Assembly: GCA_032358165.1 (NCBI GenBank)
Contig: JAALGY010000011.1
Location: forward strand, 744,001 to 808,000
Source: Diplosphaera chodatii
Lineage: Eukaryota > Chlorophyta > Trebouxiophyceae > Prasiolales > Stichococcaceae
Length of the DNA stretch: 64,000 nucleotides
Direction of reading: 5' to 3'
Below the pieces are notes generated by a model. That model had not been told where the DNA came from, ran no database searches, and worked only from the letters and a program-made list of their open reading frames with translations. Below are positions 37,645-47,534 of this stretch, piece by piece (position 1 is the first letter of the stretch; each line of letters begins with the position of its first letter). A program made the position numbers and the translations under genes.

Positions 37645-40600
37645 TTTAAGCTAGGCAGCCCTGTGAGCACATCGGTGATCACCTGATCGGCCAATTGATG
37701 GCAATGGCTGAGATCCAAGAGTCGCAAGTTGGTCAGACCCCCCAGTGATTCTGGCAAGCTGGCCAGCTGCGTACATGATCCGAGCTCTAGGTGTTGCAGG
37801 CTGCACACATCACCAATCCTCTCGGGCAGCCGTTTCAGCCCGCTGCAGTTGGTGAGATTCAGGACCAGCAAGCGGCGCATGGAGCTAATGCTCTCCGGCA
37901 GCTCCTCCAGCGTCTCAGAGCCAGACACATCCAGCACCGCTAGCCGCTTCAGGCTGTCAAGCCACGTAGGCAGCGGTCCAGGCAGCCGCAGGTAAAGGAG
38001 CCGCGTGATGTGCTGGGTGTCGGGCTTCTCAGTTGACAGCGCCACCTCAGTCTCGAAGACAGCCAGCTGCAGTGCTGTGTGGCATTGCAGGACCTTAGCC
38101 AATGACACTGCAGGCTGATCAGGGTCATGACCACCAGTTGGCCTCTCATAGTACAGCCTGCACGCTTCGAAGTTCTGACCCTGCTGATCATCGCCATTTA
38201 TTTCGACTAGGTGCCATTGAGGCGGCCGCTCACAATATTCAGGCTTCTCGGCCATTGCGATCAAACGTTTGTGAACATGTAGCCTGGTTTCGGGCACGGC
38301 AGGAGTGGTGCCGGTGCAGGCTGCGGCAACACCCTCCTGCAATGTGATGAGGGACGCACCAACCAGGTCCCCGAGCAATCTTTGGGCTGCATTGCGCCTG
38401 TCACCGCGGCAGCTGCGGCGGCTGACACGAGACACAAGATCATCTAGCTCCAGCTGTGCCTCCCACAATGCTGTCAGGTGATGTACTGGCTGCTGATGCA
38501 ATAGTAAAGCTGCATCCAGGAACATGCGTTGGTGGGCACGTGTCGGCAGGGCTTTGTAGCTGATGGCCAGGCGGCTGATATCTTCGTGGTCACCGCCTTG
38601 GTACCAAGCATCATACGCATCCTCCCAGCTGGCCTCCTTGATGTGCCTCTTAAGCACACTACCCAGCAGGCACAGCGTCAACGGCAGCCCGCCACAGATA
38701 TCCATGGCATCCCTCATGTCCTGCGGGCTGAAGCTGGGGGGCGGCTTGCTCTCGCCGAAGGCACGCCAACAGAGCAGCTCCTGTGCCGCAAGCTCTGGCA
38801 AGACCGGCACCTCGTGCAAGGATGCACCAGACATGCAGCTGCTGACGAGTGACTTGCTTCTGGATGTGATGAGCACCCGGCTGCCAGGCGCCAGTAGCTT
38901 TTCAAGTGGCTGCTCTGGCCAGCTGCCCTTGTGCCATCCCAGCAGTGCCTCCAGCTGCTGGCTAGTCCACATCCCGTCAAGCACCAGCAGCAGCGGCCCG
39001 CCAAGAGAAAGACTGTGGCGCAGCGCTTCACGCAGCTCTGCATCACCACTGTGTTGCGCTGCACTACCGTCTAGCTGCTGCAGCAGCTTCCACTGCTGCA
39101 TTTCTTGCTGCTGCAGCTCCCACTGTCGCCTGTCCTCCTGCTGCAAGCTGACCAGCCCTGGCAGCACGGCATTAGTGACAAAAGCATGCCTGGCAAAACA
39201 GCCTTTCACGTCCTCAAAGACCCGCCGTGCGAGCGTGGACTTGCCAACGCAGCCAAGGCCATAAATTCCCAGCAGCTGCACATCATCTGTGAGCGGGCTG
39301 CTGTTCAGGCCAAGCTTTCTTCTGACGGCAGCCAGATGCAAGTCCAGGCCGACAGGCTGCACAGTGCTGAGCAGTTTATCCGGCAGGAAAATGCCAAACA
39401 CGGTCTTGCGCACCTCCCTCAAAAGAAGGTCATCCCCCTTGGGGATGCTGTCAGGACGGATGACCGAGCGGTTGGTCAGCGTGACAAAATTGTCACTGGC
39501 CGCGCATGCCAAATCGCCTGAGTGGTACACTTGCAGCAGGCTGTCCAGCTCGCGCTTCTGCAGCTCCTCCACCTTGATTGATTCGTCATTGAGCGTGCTC
39601 ATGACGATTGCAGCATAGCCCGGCAGCTGCTCGGCAGCCTGCGTTCCGCCTCCCAGGAGCTGCAGCAGCTCTGCCTCCTCGCGCCAGGTGCAGCACTGTG
39701 ACGTCGGGTACAGCACCGTCAGCAGCTGCGGCCGTGCCTCGTGTGCTCTGCTTGCAGGCAAGCTGTCTAGCCGCTTCTGACGCTGGTCTAGAGCCCAGCG
39801 CAGCTCCTCTATTGTTGCCTGACGCCGCACGAAATCCCGCGAAACCACGAAGACCACTAGCTGCGCCTGCTCGCATGCTGCCCGCATGACGGCTTTTGCT
39901 GGGTGCTGTTCACCGGGCTTCAGCTCTCGCTCGTCCACAAACGTGCTGATGCCGGCGTCCTGCAACCGGGTGCGCAGATGCAGCGCAAAATGCTTTTGGG
40001 GGCCCGCATGGCTGATGAACACCCGCTGGTCCGAGTACACCGGCGGCAGCAGGACAGGAGGTCATAAAGCATTGCTGCCGAAGTTGGCCATCAAGCATAT
40101 GGCCTTCATGCACAGCGCACACCTCTCAAACAGAACCCTATGTGTGCGAGCCATCTTGACTGCTGCATAAACGTGCAGTGTAGGCCTATATTACCAATGC
40201 AGCAGACAGCAACATACCGGCGGCGGCTTTGCTGCCGTGCCCTGTGTAGCAGCGGACGGGCGGCTGCCGTAGGTGCTGCCTAGAGCTCCAGTAGACCCGT
40301 GTGGTATTTTGGCAGCCGAGCCGCCGACATCGGGGTTCACTGGCCTGTACACCACCCATCCAGCTACCTGTAGCCGTGGCGATACTATTAGGTGCCTTTT
40401 GTGACACATGCCAATATGACGGACTTCTGTGTGTCAACATGTACGAAGCCACATTCTGCAGGGACGTAAAGTACACAAGGCATGCCGTGCAGGCCACGCC
40501 TAGCTTGTGTGCATGTGCAGGTGGCAGCTGCGGCAGAAAGGCAGCAGTCAGCACCATACCTCTGCTTTTTCTGGAGCTTGCTGTGCGGCTGCAGACGAGG

Positions 40601-41499
40601 GTTGGCAGCTGGCGCTGGTGCTGGGGCTACCCTCGCTGGCTGACTCCCGCACGTTTCCACTGTTGCTGGTGCTGTGTGCCTGCTGGGCAGCCGTGTCACT
40701 GGTGGCAAGGTCATGCTCTTGAGGCCTGGGCGGCGTGTTGGGCGGCTGCAGCGATGGCGCCTGCAGCAGTAGCACAATGGTGCTAGCATACACGAGGGGC
40801 ATGTGTGCATGCAGACTAAGATAGAGACAGCAGCATGGCGGTTCCCTTGTGCAGCGCTAGCTGCAGGTGTGGATGTGTAGTTTGGTGCATGCAGGCACGG
40901 TCAACATCGTGACACATGTAAGTGCATTGTATCAGGGTCAGCACCACACCTTTCCTCCTGTGTCCAGTGCAGTGGACGATGACTGGGGCTGCTTGAGGGA
41001 TGCGCTGCTGCCAGATGGTGCCGACGAACCAGCCTGATCCTGCACGGGTATGTTGGCAACCATCTGTACTCTGCAGTGTGACCTGATGTTGCAGCGGCAT
41101 GCTGAGCTGTGTCAGCTACAGCATATCCACCATGGAGCCAGGGTTCCCTGGCACATGACGTGCGTATGCTGCTTACATTGCCCTTGCCAGCGCCAGCTCA
41201 CTACACAGCTGGAAGACTGACATGCAATTTGCAGGCGTTGGCGACTATGCACACGCAACAGTTCAATCGCGGCTGCACACAGACGACAGCAGTCAGCAGC
41301 ACACCTCAATCGCTGCTGCTGCCTGCGGCGTCGCTGGCGACGAATGACTGTCGCCGGTGGAGGCACTTGCTCCTGCCGCAGCATCTGCCTGCTGCTGGCC
41401 AGCCATGCCACTAGCGGCAGCCTCCAACCGCTGCGCACTGTTGGCGGCTATGCATGGCGCAGCCGCCTGCGGCAATGAGTGTATTGCCTGCTTCGGACC
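37545..41499 (-). CDS. TIR-NB-ARC-LRR receptor, NLR3 (intron-poor copy)
   Basis: The TIR, NB-ARC and LRR parts form one open frame of about 830 codons (40040-37545), whereas NLR1 and NLR2 have several introns there. Upstream exons resemble those of NLR1: 41039-40950, 40760-40560, 40367-40218, and possibly 41499-41305. TIR: VFISHAGPQKHF, DERELKPG, and the Glu of ATIEELRWAL. NB-ARC: P-loop GLGCVGKST (Cys for Gly), kinase-2 LLLVLDGMWT (second Asp replaced by Gly), GSRVLITSRS, CGGLPLTL. The MHD-like site is VHKRLIAMAE. About four LRRs are followed by a repeat-derived tail. The acceptor CAG that precedes the TIR exon in NLR1 and NLR2 is CCG here; the nearest in-phase AG would start the exon at 40025. 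The start codon is unresolved. Confidence 0.78.
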
Positions 41500-42620
41500 C
41501 TTTGCAGGTACTTGCCATTTGAGGCGCTCAACGGGCAGATATGGCCGCAGAACTGCCCGTTGTCTGGGTGCGCATGTGCAGCACACACAACACACCATAC
41601 ATGATGACTAGATCGACGCAGCGAGCCCACAAACCCGACTCTTTGCGTGCATGAGAGCGAAAGCATTGATATCAATAAGATGGTTCAGCGATGGCCCAGC
41701 GCACACATGGTTGCACACAACCGTGTGGCCAGACAACAGGATGTCTGGCGTGGTGGCAGGCTGCCATGGGCATCTGCTGCGGTGCAACAGCATGCATGCC
41801 AGCCGATCTCCTGAGATCATACTGCTGATGATTCATCATCCTCACGGCGCTAGGGACACGCAGGTGTCGATGATCGAACCCCTCTCTCGCTCACATTACC
41901 TCCGGTGTTGCACCCTTCCACAGGCAAGCGGTCATATTCAAGACGGGGGCTGTACATAGGAGAGGACGTTAAGGACTGCTCACCAGCTAGGGCACAGTCG
42001 TTGCCGGTTGGTGGTCCGCGTAGCAGGTGCACCTGGCCCGTACCTCACGCCTGAGACAGTGGCAATCCTTCGCCTCGTGCTGGGAACAGCCCTCGCAGTG
42101 AAGATGGCCGTAGTCCGTGATGCGATGCAGGCTTTGACGCAGACCCAGCTGACCTCTGCTTGGTGACGCTGAATTACAGTAAACAGCTCAGTCTGTCGAA
42201 GAAGACCTGTGTCTCGTGATGGAACGGTTGAGGTCTTGAGCAGCAAGGTGTGCACCAGCGACTCGGGCATTCAGCGAGTCGCCGGGTCCCAACTATGAGG
42301 TTTGTGTTGTGACGCGACAGGAGCCAAATCTCCCTGTTGATCTGGCATTATACAGGTGCGTGCCCTGCGGCAGCGGCAGTGGCAGCAATTAGCGGCAAAC
42401 CACCTTTCCCAAACACCGAGCGGGTCTGTGCGTGGTCATGTGTGCATAATACGCGTCAATCATTGCATCAGCCGGTCAGTGCGCAGATGACGTGTTGCTC
42501 GGTCCCCAGGGCAGCATGTGCAATGGTGTGCATGTTGAGCCACGCGGGCGTACCATCTGCCTTGCTTCCAAGCAGAGTTGAAAAGCAAGGGGTTGCGACG
42601 CTGCTGACAACCACCGCAAT
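41500..42620. other. Divergent region between NLR3 and the unnamed plus-strand gene
   Basis: No exon I can support. It probably contains the NLR3 5' end on the minus strand and the promoter and first exon of the plus-strand gene that follows. Confidence 0.4.
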
Positions 42621-42622
42621 TC

Positions 42623-44191
42623 AGTGGCAGGCGCAGCTGTTGCAGCGGTGATCGTTTCAGCGTCGATCGGCCTGATCACCTTGATACTGGCGCTGTACTG
42701 GCGCCAGCAGCAGCGGTGGCGCGACGCGGAGGCCCTGCTTGCCACTCTGGAGCAGCAGTACTCTGAGAAGATACTCAGGGAGCTGTGGAGCGTGCTGCAG
42801 GGCGGGGTACCGCCAGGGACAAAGCCCCAGCAGCAGCAGCCGCCAGAGAGTGATGCCAAAGCAGCGTATGAGGTGAACCAGCTTACCAAGGCCAGCTTAG
42901 AGGTCGTCGTGGCGGAGGAGGCGGCCCGCAACATGGCCAAGGGCTTCTGGATGCAGCTGCTGGGCGCCATGGAGCGGGACGTGCTGCCGTCCTGGTTTAG
43001 CCCGCCGGCCGGTTACAACCTTGCAGTGGCGCCAGCTGCGGAAGCTTGAAGCAGAAGCAGAGGCGGCAGCAGCAGCAGCAGCAGCACAGACAGCAGCGGT
43101 GTCACCAGCAAGAGCAGCGGCCCTCTCAGAACCACCACCAGCGCAGCCGCAGTCGCTGCCGCAACAACAGGTGCCTTGCGGCTCCAGCGTGCAGCAGCAT
43201 GCGCAGCAGCCCTCGCCGCCGCAGCCGCTGCCAGCCGGGCCCGCAGGACTGCAGCCCCCGGGAGGACCTGCACCTCAAGCTGCTAGTGCACAGGCGCCCA
43301 GCAACACGCAGACGCATTCAGGGCAGCAGCCGCCGCCGGCAAGACAGCCACCGCCGCCGCGGCTGGCACCGCCCCAGGCAGGGCCCACTGAGCAGCAGCC
43401 GCTCCTGGGAGGGCCTGCAGCCCAGACTGTCAATGCAGTGCCAGCCGGTGGTGCAGTGGCACCAGACATCGAGAATAATCTGTCAGCTGCTGCAGAGCCT
43501 GGCACGCCAGCGCCAGATATTGTACTTGAGCAGCCCAGCGACCGATACTGGCGCCTGTTTGGGCAGGGACTGCAGCCTGGCAACGTGCGCTTCCAGGGCA
43601 TGCACACAAAGCTGTGGGAGCAGCGGGCGCGAAGCTTCCTGCAGCTGGTAGGTCTGCACCAGCATGCGCTACTGGGTGGTGTTCGAACCGCATTCAGAGC
43701 TGGTTTTCACCACCCACACATGATGGCGAATCACGTGACACTTCCTGTAAAGTCAGGACAGGCTGCAGGCAGGGTGTACCCGCTGCTCATTAGATGTAAG
43801 CCTCTGGAATCAATCAATGCTCATCGCTGTGCGCTGACGTCATGCTGCTCGTTTGACAGGTCGAGACTTTCGACATAGCCAATTTCGTCCGCACGGACCC
43901 AGGCGGCAGCTACAATGACAGCCGCCCACATGTGTTTTGGCAATTGGACGAGATGTGCCAGCACGAAGCTCAACCCTCATCCAAGGACCCAGAATTGGTT
44001 ACACATTTACTAGGGACTGGGCTGATTACATGCACGCCGGTGAAGGCAACCAAGCTGCGATGCCAGAGCCGATATCAGCATGGTTTGTGCCCATGTCTGC
44101 CAAGGGCCGATGGTGTGAGGGCCTCACTGCTGCAGAAGCAAACAGCCAAGGTGGATTTGAACTACAGTCCAAGCACTTTGCACAACAGTAG
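42623..44191 (+). CDS. Unrecognised membrane-anchored protein with Q/P/A-rich region
   Basis: Not recognised. Exon 42623-42980 begins after an acceptor (CAATTCAG) and gives GAAVAAVIVSASIGLITLIL, one membrane helix, then a helical region (DAEALLATLEQQYSEKILRE, EEAARNMAKGFWMQLLGAME). A 46-base GT-AG intron (42981-43026) keeps phase 0 into exon 43027-43647, which starts WRQLRKLEAEAEAAA and then becomes very rich in Gln, Pro and Ala before an ordered stretch (SDRYWRLFGQGLQPG, TKLWEQRARSFLQL). Another exon starts at 43860 (VETFDIANFVRTDPGGSYND). After 43931 two frames compete: one gives FTRDWADYMHAGEG and ends at 44191, the other runs to 44267. I could not choose. The first TG of the exon could complete a start codon split by an intron. 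Confidence 0.5.
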
Positions 44192-44267
44192 TGTAGGGCT
44201 GGTGTCTGCTGGCCATGGCGGCATTGCACGTGCAGCAATCATCCATTGCTTGTCCGGTGCCATGTAA

Positions 44268-45030
44268 ATGTGTCTTCTGTGTGGCCAGTCGTGTTGCTTT
44301 CTGACTGCTGATCACTGCTTCGCAATGATGCCTTCAACCAACAAAACATGTAAGGTATGATGCCGTGTGCTCCGCTCATCAGCGCAGGGTGTTGGTCGTG
44401 CATCAGACAAACAAGCAGCATGCGGTCAGCAGCTGACCAGCAGCCACATTGTGGAATGCATACGCCAGCGCAGTGACGCTCGCTTGTGTGGTCCCTTGCG
44501 GAACGCAGCTGGTGTGGCCACCAAACAGGGACAAGCTTTCGATGCGAATGAGGTTACCACAGATACGCTGGTGACGAAGACAGATCAGAATTCCCACTGT
44601 ATGCATATTACACCAATATATACCGCATCGCCACCCTGCATCCTGAGACTGTGCTGCAATCTGCAATGTGCCTGTGAACGGAAGTTTTCTCATGCAGTAG
44701 CTTGACATTCACCACTTTCACAGCCATCCACAAGTGGGCACTGCCGAACAACATGTGACGTTCCTGCAAATCCTGCTGCGGTGGTGACAGCCGTAGGAAC
44801 AACACAAAGCATGTCAAATGGAGGTGCGTGTGCCTCAACCTGCCAGGGTGCAGCAGTGCAGCCTGTCCCGGTTTACAACCCGAACAGAGTGAACCAATGA
44901 ATGCAGCTTCAGCAACTGCGACGGCGTCGGATTTGCCGGACATGCACACATCCAGGCTGTCTACAGCTGATGCTGTAAAAGGTTCCCAGCTGGGGCAACC
45001 CCACATGCATGGTCATGGCCATGCGTTGGG
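44268..45030. other. Gap; final exon of the neighbouring F-box/LRR gene not found here
   Basis: In the other three F-box/LRR genes the last LRR exon lies in the corresponding place. I looked for its LPKLRxINL motif on the minus strand and did not find it. No other gene seen. Confidence 0.5.
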
Positions 45031-47077
45031 TCAGGCGGAACATGCCACAGTTGTGGGCGCTGTCAGGAAGGGAGCGCCACCTCCAGCGCTGCATGCACAA
45101 CAGTTATATGTGATGTGTTGGATGTAGGACATGTGTCTGCTTGTGCAGCAAGGCTGCAAAACGGGACATGAATTGAGTACGAAGCCGTGCAGTACTGTAC
45201 AGAAGTGCACACACTTCAGGATGTGTATTGAAGACGCACCCTCAGTCAAGCCGAGGTTGCGGAGGCCGCCGCAGCCAGCAAATGCTTGCCACTCCATGTC
45301 CCCAGCATGGTCCAGCTGCAACGATGTCAGCCGCTGCAGCACACTCAGGCTGCGTGAGTTGCCCGCTCTGAAGCTGGGGTGAAGCAGGTGCAAGCGCGCC
45401 AACCCCGTCAGCCGAGCCAGCTCTTGTAAGGGCACCCGATCAGTCTTCAAGACGTGCAGCGAAGCTGGCAGCGCCTGCAAGTGCATCAGTTGTGTTTGCA
45501 CACTACAAGCGCAGTATGCATTGCCTCGTGCTGCCTCATCCACAGTACTCATCCGCTGTCCTCATCAGGCGTACCATCAATATGCAGCGGTGGACAAGTG
45601 CGTGATGTAGATGGCTGAGTTTGTCTGCAGATCTGCCAAACATGACACAACGCACCACAAGGTCTGCTTCTTCGTCACCGGCGGCAACGTAAGCATGCGT
45701 GACCTCCAGGCTCGTCAATTTCGTCAGCCGGCTGAAACTGTGCGTCAGGGGCTGCCGCACACACCCGGAAAGCTGCAGGTTTTGCAGATGCTGCAGCGCT
45801 GAGAGGGCCCCCGCATCGTAAATGTTAAATCCACAACCAAGACCCCCGCTCAGGTCCAAGCTGGTCAAGCGAGTGCACCTGCAACCGCATAGGTTGGTCA
45901 GCTGCTGACTAAAGAGTGTACAGAGCAGTGCTGCACGGTTTGTGAGTGGCCTCTGCATCCAGCTTTAGGGGTGACACGGCACTATGGCGCGTGTATCCAA
46001 TGGCGCTGGCAGTCCTCACCTGAGCAAGCCCTGCATCAAGAGCTCTCGTGGTGAAGGGCCGTCGTCGCTGCCGTATCCTCCATCTGACATGTCACTATCG
46101 GTTTCTCCATCAGACACAGTGTCGGCGCTGAAGAAGTGCAAGCGAACAGCCTGCAGCGCTGGGAGGCGTGCGAACAGACTATTCGCGGTCGGCCACCCAG
46201 CTGACATGCTGACGCAATCGGCCTCGAGCCTCGTGAGGGAGCTCAAGCGGCTGATGCATCCCTGCAAATGCACAATGGCCCAGCATCCGGAAAAGTATCA
46301 TTGCAGCAGGAAGTTGCTGTTGGATCGCCTTACAGCAATTGTACTGGACGTCACAGAATCACATAGATTGAACACTCGCACACCAGGGCCTTAGGGCGGA
46401 ACGTAGGGAACTCCTCATCGTCTGACAGAACCCGCAGCTGTTGCAACTGGGTCGCTTTTGGCGCAATGGCTGACAGTGCCACATGCACCGTCTTGGTGTT
46501 GGCGATTGTCGTGTCATCTCTTCGCAGCTGCGTGGCACCGCGAGCACCGTTGAATTGGCCTCCACGGCGACGTTACAGGGTGTACGCATTGTTCTGGGTT
46601 GAGACCACTTCTTGTCAGCAGCAGCGGTCCCAGCGTGAGCAGTGCCAAGCGCTGGATGCAAGCTCAACAGGGCAAACTGTCTGCAGCAGCAGTGTCAGCC
46701 TCAACAGTGCCAAGCGCTTACCCGCAGGGTGAGCTCACGCATGCCTGGGGCACGTTTCCGCAGCCAGCTGTTCTGTTTAGTGCCCCGGGCAGCGGTGTAG
46801 CCATCGAATGGTGCGACATCAACAACTGGCCACATGCTGGGGTCAGTCAAGGTCTTGTGCCATCTGTGGCACACCAGTGGCAGCGTCCTCATCCTGCAGC
46901 ACCATATCAACAACAGCATCACATAAAGTGTGGATGGCAGGCTCTGAGGGGATGCTGATCCACAAGCGATGCCTGTGTACGACTCAGTGCAATCCACCTT
47001 TCTGTCTGCGGCAACAGGATCAGAATTTTGCGGAGCACGTCGTCGCTCAGCGACTGCATGGTGGTGCAATCTGCCAT
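45031..47077 (-). CDS. F-box/leucine-rich repeat protein, paralogue 2 (3'-truncated)
   Basis: The ATG at 47077 starts MADCTTMQSLSDDVLRKILI, then a phase-2 intron inside the F-box, then MRTLPLVCHRWHKTLTDPSM and WLRKRAPGMRELTLR at 46.9-46.7 kb. LRR blocks follow: NTKTVHVALSAIAPKATQLQ (46.5 kb), LSSLTRLEADCVSM and LFARLPALQAVRLHF (46.27-46.02 kb, followed by the shared SDGETDSDMSDGG acidic insert), CTRLTSLDLSGG with LQHLQNLQLSGCVRQPLT (45.9-45.6 kb), and LQELARLTGLARLHLL with LQRLTSLQLDHA (45.5-45.2 kb). The terminal LRR exon present in paralogues 1, 3 and 4 is missing, and the frame runs on to an unrelated stop at 45031. It may be a pseudogene or a shorter variant. Confidence 0.65.
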
Positions 47078-47534
47078 GTGTGCTGCAGCTGCGGCACGCT
47101 GATAGCCACAATGATGCTCGCCAGGCTCTGACAGCGTCACATCAAGCAAGAGGTGAGACGCACCGTCCACTGCACGGCGACCAGACTGTGGTCAAGGGCC
47201 AAGCAGAAGCTCGATCTCACCACGCGACATGTGCATCACGTGAGCTACATGTTATAATGGGACTAGGGGTAGTTAAAGAACTTCTTTAACTACCCCTAAT
47301 GGGACTGGTCGACCGGACCTTCCATCAGAGCAGGCAGGAGCAGAGCTGAAACGTTGGAGGCAAGGGCAAGGCTGTGCAGTTCGAAATACCCAGGGTACAA
47401 GCAGCATGTCAGGAGATGCTACAGTTTCACTGACCCAGGGCGGTCCCGTTCAGATGCCATGCATGTTACATTCTGTTAACATAGTATGTTTCATTACAAG
47501 CTTGGTCGCTGCCCCTGCATCCGAGTCTGTGAGG
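47078..47534. other. Intergenic region with a perfect hairpin
   Basis: 457 bases upstream of F-box/LRR 2 and downstream of F-box/LRR 3. It contains the palindrome listed separately; otherwise nothing recognised. Confidence 0.5.
47255..47306. repeat. 35-bp perfect hairpin flanked by 10-bp direct repeats
   Basis: Arms TAGGGGTAGTTAAAGAA (47264-47280) and its exact reverse complement (47282-47298) are separated by a single C. The direct repeat TAATGGGACT lies at 47255-47264 and 47297-47306. Inverted repeat plus flanking duplication resembles a very small insertion element or its footprint with a target duplication. Confidence 0.9.

Noticed and set aside
43013..43317. Minus-strand Leu/Ala-rich frames that look like membrane helices
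   Set aside because: Antisense of the CAG/GCA-rich coding region of the plus-strand Q/P/A-rich protein.
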